64,000 nt of DNA, from assembly GCA_902616245.1 (NCBI GenBank), contig CACMSB010000001.1:372001-436000 (forward strand), in the 5' to 3' direction. Both the position numbers and the translations under genes were made by a program. The DNA is from an uncultured Pelagibacteraceae bacterium. Lineage in GTDB: Bacteria > Pseudomonadota > Alphaproteobacteria > Pelagibacterales > Pelagibacteraceae. Position 1 is the first letter of the stretch; each line of letters starts with the position of its first letter. Below, in pieces: positions 54,503 to 64,000 of this stretch. The notes under the pieces were generated by a model. That model had not been told where the DNA came from, searched no databases, and worked only from the letters and a program-made list of their open reading frames with translations.

Positions 54503-56244
54503 TAGTTATTTTTTATTTGTCTCTCGTAGAAGTTTTTATAAAGCAATGAATTTTTAATTAGATCATCATGTTTACCTGATGATTCTACACAGCCCTTATC
54601 AACTACATAAATTTTTTCTGAATTGAGAATAGTTGATAGTCTATGAGCAATAACTACTGTTGTTTTATTTTTTGTTAATTCTTCAATAGCTTTTTGTATT
54701 TTTTCTTCTGTTTCAGAATCAAGCGATGAAGTTGCTTCATCTAAAAGAATTATTTTGCTATCCTTTAACAAAGCTCTAGCTATTGAAAGTCTCTGTTTTT
54801 CACCACCTGATAATTTTACTCCATTTTCTCCAATAACAGTCTGAAATTTATTTTCTAATTTTTCAATAAAATCTGTACACATTGATATTTTTGCAGCTCT
54901 AAAAATCTCTTCATCACTCGCCTTTGGCTTGGCATATTTGATATTATTAAAAATAGTATCATCAAAAAGTGTTGTATTTTGATCAACAATAGATATTTCT
55001 TTTCTTAATGATTTCAGATTAAGGTTTTGTACTTTTTGATTATCAATTAGAATTTCCCCAGAGTCTGCATCATAAATTCTTGGTATTAAATTTAATATTG
55101 TAGATTTACCTGATCCGCTGTGGCCTACTAAAGCTGTCATTTTTCTGCCAGCTATATCAATATTAATATTTTTAAGGACTATATTGTTAAGATTTGATTT
55201 ATAACTAAAATTAATATTTTGAAATTTTATTGATGCATTAGTTATATTTAATACTTTGCCATTTTCATTTAATGAAATCTTATTTTGTTGATCTATAATA
55301 GGTAGTATTCTTTTTCCAGCAGACAAACCTTGACCAAATGAAACATTTACATTCGCCAAAGATTTAACAGGTTGATATGCAAGCATCATAGCAGCTAAAA
55401 AAGAAAAGAAATTATTTATACTTAGTTGATCATTCATAATTAATTTACCAGAATAAAAAATTAAAATTGCAATCATAATTCCAGTTACAACTTCCATAAT
55501 AGGTGTTGATCTTATAAATACACTATGAATTTTTATTGTTTTTTCTTTAAGGTCATTTACAAATTTTTCTGATCTTTCATTCTCATAATTTTCTCTTTGG
55601 AAGATTTTTATAATTTTATGGTTTTTGAAAAGATCAATTAAATATTTGTTTAAATCACCAGATTTTTCTTGCGCTTCAGTTGCAACTTTTACAATACGTT
55701 TACCTAACTTTTTAGCAGTAATTGATGCTATAGGAAGCATTATCAAGGCTATGAGAGAAAGCTTCCAATTTTGAAAGAACATTACAAGTAATAAACCAAT
55801 AAGAGTCAATCCATCTTTAAATAAGTTTAAAACTGCATTACTCAACATTCCAGTTATTTGATTTACATCAAAGTTTAAATTAGAAATATATTTTCCTGAA
55901 TGTTTATCTTCAATTTTTTCAGTATCAGACTTAATAAAAGAAGATAGCATATCAATTTGAATATTTTTTTTTACTTCTTCAGCAGTTTTTATCATCAAAA
56001 TCTTCGCCAAATATAAAGATATGCCTTTAGTAGCAAAGGCTATTATAATTAAAAGTGGAATTACAAAAATTAAAGTTTGATCTTTATTTATAAAAATTTT
56101 TTCTATCGCAGGATCTAGTAGCCATGCTGTTGCTGATGTGGCGCCAGCAACAAAAATAGAAAATACAATAGCAAGTATTATTTTGTTAAGATGTTTTGTT
56201 GTATAATCATTATACAATCTTTTTATAATATCGATATTTTTCAT
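54502..56244 (-). CDS. msbA: Lipid A export ABC transporter, MsbA-like
   Basis: Fused permease-ATPase half transporter of 580 residues. It is expected to dimerise and flip lipid A-core across the inner membrane. Six membrane helices lie in about 1-310 (INNFFSFLAAMMLAYQPVKSLANVN is the ABC-exporter coupling region). The ATPase has Walker A GHSGSGKSTILNLI, signature KLSGGEKQRLSIARALL, Walker B IILLDEATSSLD and the switch His in TTVVIAHRLSTI. Clustering with lpxK and kdtA favours MsbA over drug exporters of the same fold. Confidence 0.92.
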   Translation of the reverse strand: MKNIDIIKRLYNDYTTKHLNKIILAIVFSIFVAGATSATAWLLDPAIEKIFINKDQTLIFVIPLLIIIAFATKGISLYLAKILMIKTAEEVKKNIQIDMLSSFIKSDTEKIEDKHSGKYISNLNFDVNQITGMLSNAVLNLFKDGLTLIGLLLVMFFQNWKLSLIALIMLPIASITAKKLGKRIVKVATEAQEKSGDLNKYLIDLFKNHKIIKIFQRENYENERSEKFVNDLKEKTIKIHSVFIRSTPIMEVVTGIMIAILIFYSGKLIMNDQLSINNFFSFLAAMMLAYQPVKSLANVNVSFGQGLSAGKRILPIIDQQNKISLNENGKVLNITNASIKFQNINFSYKSNLNNIVLKNINIDIAGRKMTALVGHSGSGKSTILNLIPRIYDADSGEILIDNQKVQNLNLKSLRKEISIVDQNTTLFDDTIFNNIKYAKPKASDEEIFRAAKISMCTDFIEKLENKFQTVIGENGVKLSGGEKQRLSIARALLKDSKIILLDEATSSLDSETEEKIQKAIEELTKNKTTVVIAHRLSTILNSEKIYVVDKGCVESSGKHDDLIKNSLLYKNFYERQIKNN

Positions 56245-57113
56245 TAAGTTAATTTTCCTACTAACAAAATTATTAAAATAATAAGACCCAAAAGATTGTT
56301 ACTTTTAAATTTTGCTAAGCAGTCATTTCCACTTTTGGTTTTTAATTTAAGAGATTGAAAAACTAACAAATGAGTTAAAGGCACTATTAAAGCAATGTAA
56401 TATAAATAATTAAAATTCATTTTATAACCAACAAGAAACAATGATATTAAAAACATTATGTAACAAAACGATATAAATTTTTTTGGGTTATTTTTAAATT
56501 TTATCGATGTTGATTTAACTCCAATTATTTCATCATCATTAATATCTTGATATCCGTATATTGTGTCGTAACCTAATGTCCAAAATGTGGCTCCTAAATA
56601 AAATATAATTGGTATTATAGAAACTTCATTTTGAATAGATATCCATGCCAAAACTAGACCGTAATTAAATGTAATACCTAAAAAAAGTTGAGGCCAGTAA
56701 GTAAATCTTTTCATTAGCGGATACGTAAATGCTAATGGCATTGAAAGAAGAGCCATATAAATAGTAAATTTATTAAAATTTATTAAAACTAAAAATGCAA
56801 TTAAGCACAAGATTGCAGCATATATTGCAGCATTAAATACTGAAATTTTTTCTGACGCGATTGGTCTATTTTTTGTTCTTTCGACTAACTTATCAATTTT
56901 TCTATCGCTTATATCGTTAACAATACATCCTGCTGATCTCATTAAAACAGATCCAGAAAAAAATAAAAAAGCATAAATAAAATAAGTGTTTAAAGAAAGA
57001 GAAAAATCATAAGAAATTGTTAAACCCCAAATGCATGGCCAAAATAAAAGCATGAAACCAATTGGTTTATTAAGTCTTGTTAATTCAATAAAAATTTTAA
57101 CCTTTTCAGACAT
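56244..57113 (-). CDS. ubiA: 4-hydroxybenzoate polyprenyltransferase
   Basis: Membrane prenyltransferase of 289 residues for ubiquinone synthesis. Eight to nine membrane segments. The first Asp-rich motif is CIVNDISDRKIDKLVERTKNRPIAS, and the second is TLGYDTIYGYQDINDDEIIGVKSTSIKF. Both bind the Mg-diphosphate of the prenyl donor. IGFMLLFWPCIWGL is the usual N-terminal helix pair. It leads the five-gene minus-strand run through lpxL, overlapping msbA by one base, although quinone synthesis is not linked to lipid A. Confidence 0.95.
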   Translation of the reverse strand: MSEKVKIFIELTRLNKPIGFMLLFWPCIWGLTISYDFSLSLNTYFIYAFLFFSGSVLMRSAGCIVNDISDRKIDKLVERTKNRPIASEKISVFNAAIYAAILCLIAFLVLINFNKFTIYMALLSMPLAFTYPLMKRFTYWPQLFLGITFNYGLVLAWISIQNEVSIIPIIFYLGATFWTLGYDTIYGYQDINDDEIIGVKSTSIKFKNNPKKFISFCYIMFLISLFLVGYKMNFNYLYYIALIVPLTHLLVFQSLKLKTKSGNDCLAKFKSNNLLGLIILIILLVGKLT

Positions 57114-57162
57114 AATTTACTTGTAAATAACAAAGCGTAGATTCATAATCAAACTGATTCGC

Positions 57163-57570
57163 ATGAATATTGATTACACTGTTACCGCATTAATGTTTCC
57201 CGCCATACCTTTGATTATGGCAGTCTATAGTAACAGATTTCATACATTAAGTGGTTTGATTAGAAAAATACATGACGAATATGTTTTTGAAAAGCATACT
57301 CCACCAGAGTGGAAGCAGCAGCTAATTAATTTAAATGATAGAGTAAAAAATTTAAGGATTACTATACTTTTTGCAGCATTTGGCTTCTTATTTAATATGC
57401 TTACTGTTTTTGCTCTTTATTTAGAGACATATTTTTTGGCTAGAATAATTTTTGGCTCTTGTTGTTTGTCGATGATGGTATCAATAATATTTTTTATAAG
57501 AGAAATACAAATCTCGACTAGAGCGTTAAGACTTCATCTTTCAGATATGGATGATCAATTTAAGGAATAA
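57163..57570 (+). CDS. DUF2721 family membrane protein
   Basis: Protein of 135 residues with one segment at the N-terminus (VTALMFPAIPLIMAVYS) and two more at about 65-82 and 88-110. YSNRFHTLSGLIRKIHDE and ILFAAFGFLFNMLTVFALYL, then FIREIQISTRALRLHLSDM match DUF2721. The Arg-Phe-x-x-Leu-x-x-Leu-Ile-Arg pattern after the first helix is typical. Function unknown. It converges on the quinone oxidoreductase gene with an 11-base overlap. Confidence 0.85.
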   Translation: MNIDYTVTALMFPAIPLIMAVYSNRFHTLSGLIRKIHDEYVFEKHTPPEWKQQLINLNDRVKNLRITILFAAFGFLFNMLTVFALYLETYFLARIIFGSCCLSMMVSIIFFIREIQISTRALRLHLSDMDDQFKE

Positions 57571-58531
57571 TAACTGCCGGTCCTGTTAAAACCCTATTCT
57601 CTAAATCTATGTGAGCTTGTTTAGCTTCACTTAATTTATATTTTTTAGAAACTTCAATTTTTATTTTTCCTGAAAGAAATGCATCAAAAACCAATTTAGC
57701 AGATTTTTCTAATTCATCTCTTGTAATTGTATAATGCATTATTGACGGTCTTGTAAAAAAAAGACCTTTTGTGTTTATATGTTTTTTGACATCTATAGTG
57801 TGAACATATCCAGATGCATTTCCAAATGCTACCATCATCCCTCTAATTTTTAAACATTCTATTGATCCCTCAAAAGTTTTTGCTCCAACACCGTCATAGA
57901 CAACATCTATTCCGTTTCTACCAACTATTTTTTCAACTTCTTCCACAAAATTATGATCTGTATAATTGATAACATGATGACACCCATTTTTTTTTGCTAT
58001 TTCAACTTTTTCTTTAGATCCAACTGTTCCAATGACTTCACATCCTAAAGCATTTGCCCACTGGCACATTATTTGACCCACGCCACCAGCCGCAGCATGA
58101 AATAAAACTTTATCTCCTTTTTTAACAGCATATGATCTGTGTAATAAATATTCTGAAGTTATTCCCTTTAATAAAATACAAGAAGCTATTTCATCTGAAA
58201 TACCTTCAGGCACGGTAACTAATTTTTCTTCTGGCATTATTTGTTTTTCTGAGTATCCACTTATTGGAGCAGATGCATGACTTACTCGATCTCCAACTTT
58301 AAAAAGACTTACTTCTGCGCCAATTTCTTCAACTACTCCAGATGCTTCTAATCCAAGTCCACTTGGTAATTCAATCGGATACAAACCTGTTCGATGGTAA
58401 ACATCAATATAATTAAGTCCAACTGACAAATTTTTAACAAGAACTTCCTTTGGACCAGGTTTACCGATTTCGATATCCTTGTATTCTAAGACTTCTGGGC
58501 CTCCAAACTTTTCAAACCTTATAGCTTTCAT
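57560..58531 (-). CDS. qor: NADPH:quinone oxidoreductase, zinc-free MDR family
   Basis: Medium-chain reductase of 323 residues. RFEKFGGPEVLEYKDIEIGKPGPKEVLVK and SVGLNYIDVYHRTGLYPIELPSGLGLEASGVVEEIG are typical of quinone oxidoreductases. The nucleotide-binding motif VLFHAAAGGVGQIMCQWANALG (Ala-Ala-x-Gly-Gly-Val-Gly) favours NADPH. There are no catalytic zinc Cys/His ligands. The physiological substrate may be a quinone or an enone. It is followed two bases upstream by the pirin gene, in an apparent minus-strand trio with pirin and the dehalogenase-like gene. Confidence 0.93.
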   Translation of the reverse strand: MKAIRFEKFGGPEVLEYKDIEIGKPGPKEVLVKNLSVGLNYIDVYHRTGLYPIELPSGLGLEASGVVEEIGAEVSLFKVGDRVSHASAPISGYSEKQIMPEEKLVTVPEGISDEIASCILLKGITSEYLLHRSYAVKKGDKVLFHAAAGGVGQIMCQWANALGCEVIGTVGSKEKVEIAKKNGCHHVINYTDHNFVEEVEKIVGRNGIDVVYDGVGAKTFEGSIECLKIRGMMVAFGNASGYVHTIDVKKHINTKGLFFTRPSIMHYTITRDELEKSAKLVFDAFLSGKIKIEVSKKYKLSEAKQAHIDLENRVLTGPAVIIP

Positions 58532-58533
58532 AT

Positions 58534-59379
58534 TTACTTTACAAAATTACCATTATGATAATCATCAATTGCTTGAAGTATTTCTTGCTTGGTATTCATG
58601 ACGAATGGGCCACCTCTTGCAATCTGTTCTCCTATCGGTTTTCCAGATATTAGTAAAAATTTAGCGTTTGTTAAAGCAGTTACTTTCAAGTTTTTACCCT
58701 TAGATAATAAAATTAAAGTAGAGTCTTTAACACTTTCATGTTTATTGTTTCCAATTTCTATTTCACCTTCAATTAAATATATGAATGAATTGTGTGTGGA
58801 TGGAACTTGATGATTAAAAATTTTACTCTCATTTAATTCTACATCAAAATAAATTGGATCGACATTGTGTTTTTTTATTGGACCTTCTGAATTTCCAAAC
58901 TTTCCAGCTATTACTTTTATAAATTTATCATCATCTTTATGTGTGCTCATTTTATCAGAGTCTATATAATGGTATTCTGGTTTGCTCATCTTTTCGCTGG
59001 CAGGCATATTAATCCATAATTGAAAACCATGAAGTTTTCCATCGTTCATAGCTGGCATTTCAGAATGAATTATTCCACTACCAGTTTTCATCCATTGCAC
59101 ATCTCCTGCAGTCATTTTTCCTTGACCACCTGTACTATCTTTATGTTCAAAACTCCCAGCTAACATGTATGTAACTGTTTCAATTCCTCTGTGTGGATGA
59201 GGAGGAAAGCCTGCAATATAATCGTCTTTATTTTCTGATCCAAATTCATCTAACATTAAAAATGGATCATAATAATTTGGTTTAACACCAATACTTCTTT
59301 TTAATTTAACTCCTGCACCATCTGATGCTGGTGTTGGATCTATTATTTTTTCTACTTCGATATTTGTCATGTTGTTCAT
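58534..59379 (-). CDS. Pirin family protein
   Basis: Bicupin of 281 residues. FPPHPHRGIETVTYMLAGSFEHKDSTG carries the pirin metal-binding His residues (two His, then His and Glu further on). MTAGDVQWMKTGSGIIHSEMPA and LHGFQLWINMPASEKM are diagnostic. Pirins bind Fe and some act as quercetin dioxygenase. The real role in bacteria is usually unknown, and redox or quinone chemistry is possible. A second start at Met4 (MTNIEVEK) is as likely as the first ATG. It sits two bases from qor. Confidence 0.92.
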   Translation of the reverse strand: MNNMTNIEVEKIIDPTPASDGAGVKLKRSIGVKPNYYDPFLMLDEFGSENKDDYIAGFPPHPHRGIETVTYMLAGSFEHKDSTGGQGKMTAGDVQWMKTGSGIIHSEMPAMNDGKLHGFQLWINMPASEKMSKPEYHYIDSDKMSTHKDDDKFIKVIAGKFGNSEGPIKKHNVDPIYFDVELNESKIFNHQVPSTHNSFIYLIEGEIEIGNNKHESVKDSTLILLSKGKNLKVTALTNAKFLLISGKPIGEQIARGGPFVMNTKQEILQAIDDYHNGNFVK

Positions 59380-59390
59380 ATAGGATATAT

Positions 59391-60053
59391 CTAAATTAAA
59401 TCAAGCAATTCTGATAAATTACTTATTTGTTGGCTAGGTTCAAAATCTAATTTATCAAAAATATTATTATTTCTATTCACCCAAACTGTGTTGTATCCAT
59501 AATTCCCTGCACCAGAAACATCCCATGTATTAGCACTTAAGAATAAAACTTCATTCTTTTCAATATTATATTTATTTATTGGAAGATCATATACTTTTGA
59601 ATCTGGTTTAAAAATACCAGCTTCTTCTACAGAAAAAATATCATCAAAAATATCTTTTAATTGATTGCTAACTACAAGTTCATTTAAAAGGTCAGGTGTA
59701 CCATTTGATAGAATTGCTAATTTATAATTTGATTGTTTTAATTTTTTTAAAGCATCCCTTACTTCAGTAAATGGTGAAAGCACTTTATATAAATTTAATA
59801 GTTCTGATCTCATTGAATTATCAATATTGTAAAAATTCATAGATTTATCCAAACTATCTTCAGTGATTTGCCAAAAATCTTTGTGTCTTCTCATTAAACT
59901 TCTAAGCCAAGTATATTCAAGCTGTGTAGTTCTCCAATAATTAGCAAATCCTTCCCATTTATCTCCTAATTTTTCCTTACATTTTTCAGCCGCAGAATTA
60001 ACATCAAATAGGGTGCCGTATGCATCAAATATGATTGCTTTAATTTTTTTCAT
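59391..60053 (-). CDS. Haloacid dehalogenase type II-like HAD hydrolase
   Basis: HAD enzyme of 220 residues with features of L-2-haloacid dehalogenases. The nucleophile motif is IIFDAYGTLFDVNSAAEK (Asp-Ala-Tyr-Gly-Thr-Leu-Phe-Asp). YWRTTQLEYTWLRSLM, LAILSNGTPDLL and FLSANTWDVSGAGNYGYNTVWVNR (the Asn/Trp-Asp-x-x-Gly-Ala motif) follow. The conserved Arg and Lys expected of the family are present in those stretches. Real substrate may be a halogenated or other organic acid. Marine bacteria often keep this family. It is the first gene of a minus-strand trio with pirin and qor. Confidence 0.88.
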   Translation of the reverse strand: MKKIKAIIFDAYGTLFDVNSAAEKCKEKLGDKWEGFANYWRTTQLEYTWLRSLMRRHKDFWQITEDSLDKSMNFYNIDNSMRSELLNLYKVLSPFTEVRDALKKLKQSNYKLAILSNGTPDLLNELVVSNQLKDIFDDIFSVEEAGIFKPDSKVYDLPINKYNIEKNEVLFLSANTWDVSGAGNYGYNTVWVNRNNNIFDKLDFEPSQQISNLSELLDLI

Positions 60054-60070
60054 AAATTAATTTAAATATA

Positions 60071-60769
60071 ATGAGCAATATTAGAATATTTTATCCAGAA
60101 AAATTATCAATTAATTTAGAAACTAATTTAAATAAGTCTCAGTCACATTATTTATTGAAAGTAATGAGGATTAAACAAGGAGAGACTTTTTCCGTTTTTA
60201 ACAAATCTGGAGAATGGAAGTCAATTGTAACTGAAATTTCAAAAAGCAGCTTAAATTTCAAGGTTGTTGAACAGTTAAGACAAAAAGATAAAGAGCAAGA
60301 TATTTGGTTGGCCTTCTCACCCATTAAATCAAACTATTTTAACTTCATGATACAAAAAGCAACTGAGCTTGGTGTAACAAAATTTGTACCAATTATTTCT
60401 GAAAGGACAATTGTTAGAAAAATAAATAATGAGAGACTAAATAAAATAGTTATAGAGTCGTGTGAGCAAAGCAATAGAATAAATATTCCTTCAATTGAAA
60501 AACCTCAATCATTAGATAAATTCCTATCTAACAATTCAGATATCAATTTAATTTTTGGAGATTTAAATACGAAGAATAAAAAAATTAAAATTTCAAATTC
60601 AAAACCAAATTGTCTTTTAATTGGTCCTGAAGGGGATTATTCAGCTGAAGAAATTAAAAAGATTCTAAACTTTAAAGGGTCTCAATCGATAAAACTAAGC
60701 GATAACATTTTAAGGTCTGAAACTGCGGTTATATCCGCGTTATCTGTGATCAATTATTTGCAAAATTGA
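60071..60769 (+). CDS. rsmE: 16S rRNA (uracil-1498-N3)-methyltransferase RsmE
   Basis: SPOUT-class methyltransferase of 232 residues. The N-terminal PUA-like domain has NIRIFYPEKLSINLETNLNKSQSHYLLKVMRIKQGE. The knotted C-terminal domain has IQKATELGVTKFVPIISERTIVRK, LLIGPEGDYSAEEIKKI and LSDNILRSETAVISALSVINY. These match RsmE closely. It is plus-strand, divergent from the dehalogenase-like gene by 17 bases, and separated by 59 bases from ctaC, which probably has its own promoter. Confidence 0.95.
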   Translation: MSNIRIFYPEKLSINLETNLNKSQSHYLLKVMRIKQGETFSVFNKSGEWKSIVTEISKSSLNFKVVEQLRQKDKEQDIWLAFSPIKSNYFNFMIQKATELGVTKFVPIISERTIVRKINNERLNKIVIESCEQSNRINIPSIEKPQSLDKFLSNNSDINLIFGDLNTKNKKIKISNSKPNCLLIGPEGDYSAEEIKKILNFKGSQSIKLSDNILRSETAVISALSVINYLQN

Positions 60770-60773
60770 TAAA

Positions 60774-60804
60774 TTGTCGCGAATTCTCTAGTATTTTTTA
60801 TAAT
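60774..60804 (+). promoter_or_regulatory. Possible housekeeping promoter of the cytochrome oxidase operon
   Basis: TTGTCG at 60774-60779 and TATAAT at 60799-60804 lie upstream of ctaC, 24 bases before the ATG. The spacing of 19 is longer than usual. In such an A/T-rich genome a TATAAT by chance is common, so this is weak. Confidence 0.35.
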
Positions 60805-60828
60805 ATTTTCGATCTATATAGAAAATAA

Positions 60829-63278
<2,450 letters not shown>

Positions 63279-63304
63279 TAACGTCTTAAGATATAAAAAT
63301 TAAA

Positions 63305-64000
63305 ATGGCTACGACGTATTCTAAAGTAAAAAAATCATATTACGAACTAGGTATTATTCCTGAATTATTAAAGTTAATGAAACCAAGAGTAATGTCTCTT
63401 GTTATTTTCACTTGTGCAGTTGGTCTGTTAACAGCTCCTACTTCAGTTTCATTTCAACAGTCAGTGATTGGGATATTAATTGTAGCCTTTGGTGCTGGAG
63501 CAGCAGGAGCACTTAACATGTGGTATGAAGCTGATTTAGATAAATTAATGACTAGAACATGCTTACGTCCAATTCCAAGAGGAAAGTTGAACAGAAATCA
63601 AGCATTATATTTTGGAACATCTCTGTCTGTTGTTTCAGTTATAAGCTTGTACTTTGTTACAAATGCTTTATCAGCATCTCTATTATTGTTTACGATATTA
63701 TTTTACGTATTTGTTTATACAATTTGGTTAAAAAGAAAAACTCCACAAAATATTGTTATAGGTGGAGCGTCAGGAGCCTTACCACCAGTAATTGGATGGG
63801 CAATAGCAACAAATTCTATTTCGTTGGAGTCGATTACTTTTTTCTTAATAATTTTCTTTTGGACACCTTCACACTTTTGGGCATTAAGCTTATACAAAGC
63901 TGATGATTATAAAAAAGCAGGTATTCCAATGCTTCCAGTAACTAATGGAATTCAGGATACTAAAAAGAACATTCTAATTTATTCTTTGCTAATGATACCG
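63305..64000 (+). CDS. ctaB: Protoheme IX farnesyltransferase (3' end outside window)
   Basis: Makes heme o from protoheme and farnesyl diphosphate for the adjacent oxidase. From ATG 63305 the frame runs open to the window end, giving 232 residues so far of the usual near 300. GAAGALNMWYEADLDKLMTRTCLRPIPRGKL is the first Asp-rich prenyl-binding motif (Asn-x-x-x-Asp-x-x-x-Asp). NIVIGGASGALPPVIGWAIA and FFWTPSHFWALSLYKADDYKKAGIPMLPV follow, diagnostic of CtaB/CyoE. It begins 26 bases after ctaD. Confidence 0.96.
   Translation, partial: MATTYSKVKKSYYELGIIPELLKLMKPRVMSLVIFTCAVGLLTAPTSVSFQQSVIGILIVAFGAGAAGALNMWYEADLDKLMTRTCLRPIPRGKLNRNQALYFGTSLSVVSVISLYFVTNALSASLLLFTILFYVFVYTIWLKRKTPQNIVIGGASGALPPVIGWAIATNSISLESITFFLIIFFWTPSHFWALSLYKADDYKKAGIPMLPVTNGIQDTKKNILIYSLLMIP

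Overview
The window looks like a chromosomal segment of a SAR11-type alphaproteobacterium (Pelagibacterales, 'Candidatus Pelagibacter' or a close relative). The support is strong A/T bias in all codon positions, very short or negative gene spacing, Lys/Ile/Asn-rich proteins, no gene-free stretch above 300 bases, and alphaproteobacterial marker families: ChvG/ChvI, the DUF1476 ATP synthase zeta subunit, a DUF3035 BamF-like lipoprotein, DUF2093, and ctaC-ctaD-ctaB order. I saw no tRNA, rRNA, CRISPR array, transposase, integrase or prophage gene. This is core genome rather than an island.

Layout. 1-6067: end of polA, then a plus-strand run chvI-chvG-ahcY-tsaE-amgK-murU (envelope-stress two-component system, S-adenosylhomocysteine recycling, tRNA t6A synthesis, cell-wall sugar recycling). 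6064-8574: gpmA, a VanZ-like protein, ATP synthase zeta, a secreted nuclease and a lytic-transglycosylase-like lipoprotein. 8564-13978 (minus): RND efflux pump and adaptor, mercaptopyruvate sulfurtransferase, msrA. 14013-16105: DMT exporter, AlkA-like glycosylase, two tandem DUF1330 genes. 16133-21357: a purine phosphoribosyltransferase facing a four-gene BMP-type nucleoside/purine ABC importer across a shared terminator. 21496-25961: small lipoprotein, Hsp20, oligopeptidase B, membrane J-protein, GT9 glycosyltransferase. 26010-29858: DHDPS-family aldolase, Cfa, a very lysine-rich coiled-coil protein, a TPR protein. 29845-32841: an ScfR/RamB-like regulator divergent from a 53-residue ORF and isocitrate lyase, with repeated TTTGTAAAT-type boxes between them. 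32838-38966: TerB/J-domain protein, DCC protein, tldD (apparently frameshifted), tldE and several membrane or secreted proteins. 38974-42867 (minus): typA, groEL, groES. 42990-49452 (plus): HAD phosphatase, ribF, ileS, lspA, BamF-like lipoprotein, divergent pgi. 49444-57113 (mostly minus): rsmD, purD, then lpxL-lpxK-kdtA-msbA-ubiA with 1-4 base overlaps. 57163-60769: DUF2721, quinone oxidoreductase, pirin, type II HAD dehalogenase, rsmE. 60829-64000: ctaC, ctaD and the start of ctaB, cut by the window end.

Functional themes. Envelope building and maintenance recur: amgK/murU, lpxL/lpxK/kdtA/msbA, lspA, BamF-like, ChvGI. A second theme is central metabolism under regulation (aceA with its neighbouring regulator, gpmA, pgi, cytochrome oxidase). 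A third is proteostasis: groESL and hsp20 share a promoter-like element, CTTGAA-N17-C(T/A)ATA, that fits a heat-shock sigma factor. The observations most worth checking are the ScfR-aceA operator boxes with the small ORF in between, the A7-tract frameshift in tldD, the polylysine/coiled-coil gene, the apparent absence of the PTS genes that normally sit between chvG and ahcY, and the shared heat-shock promoter with an inverted repeat at the expected hsp20 transcription start.
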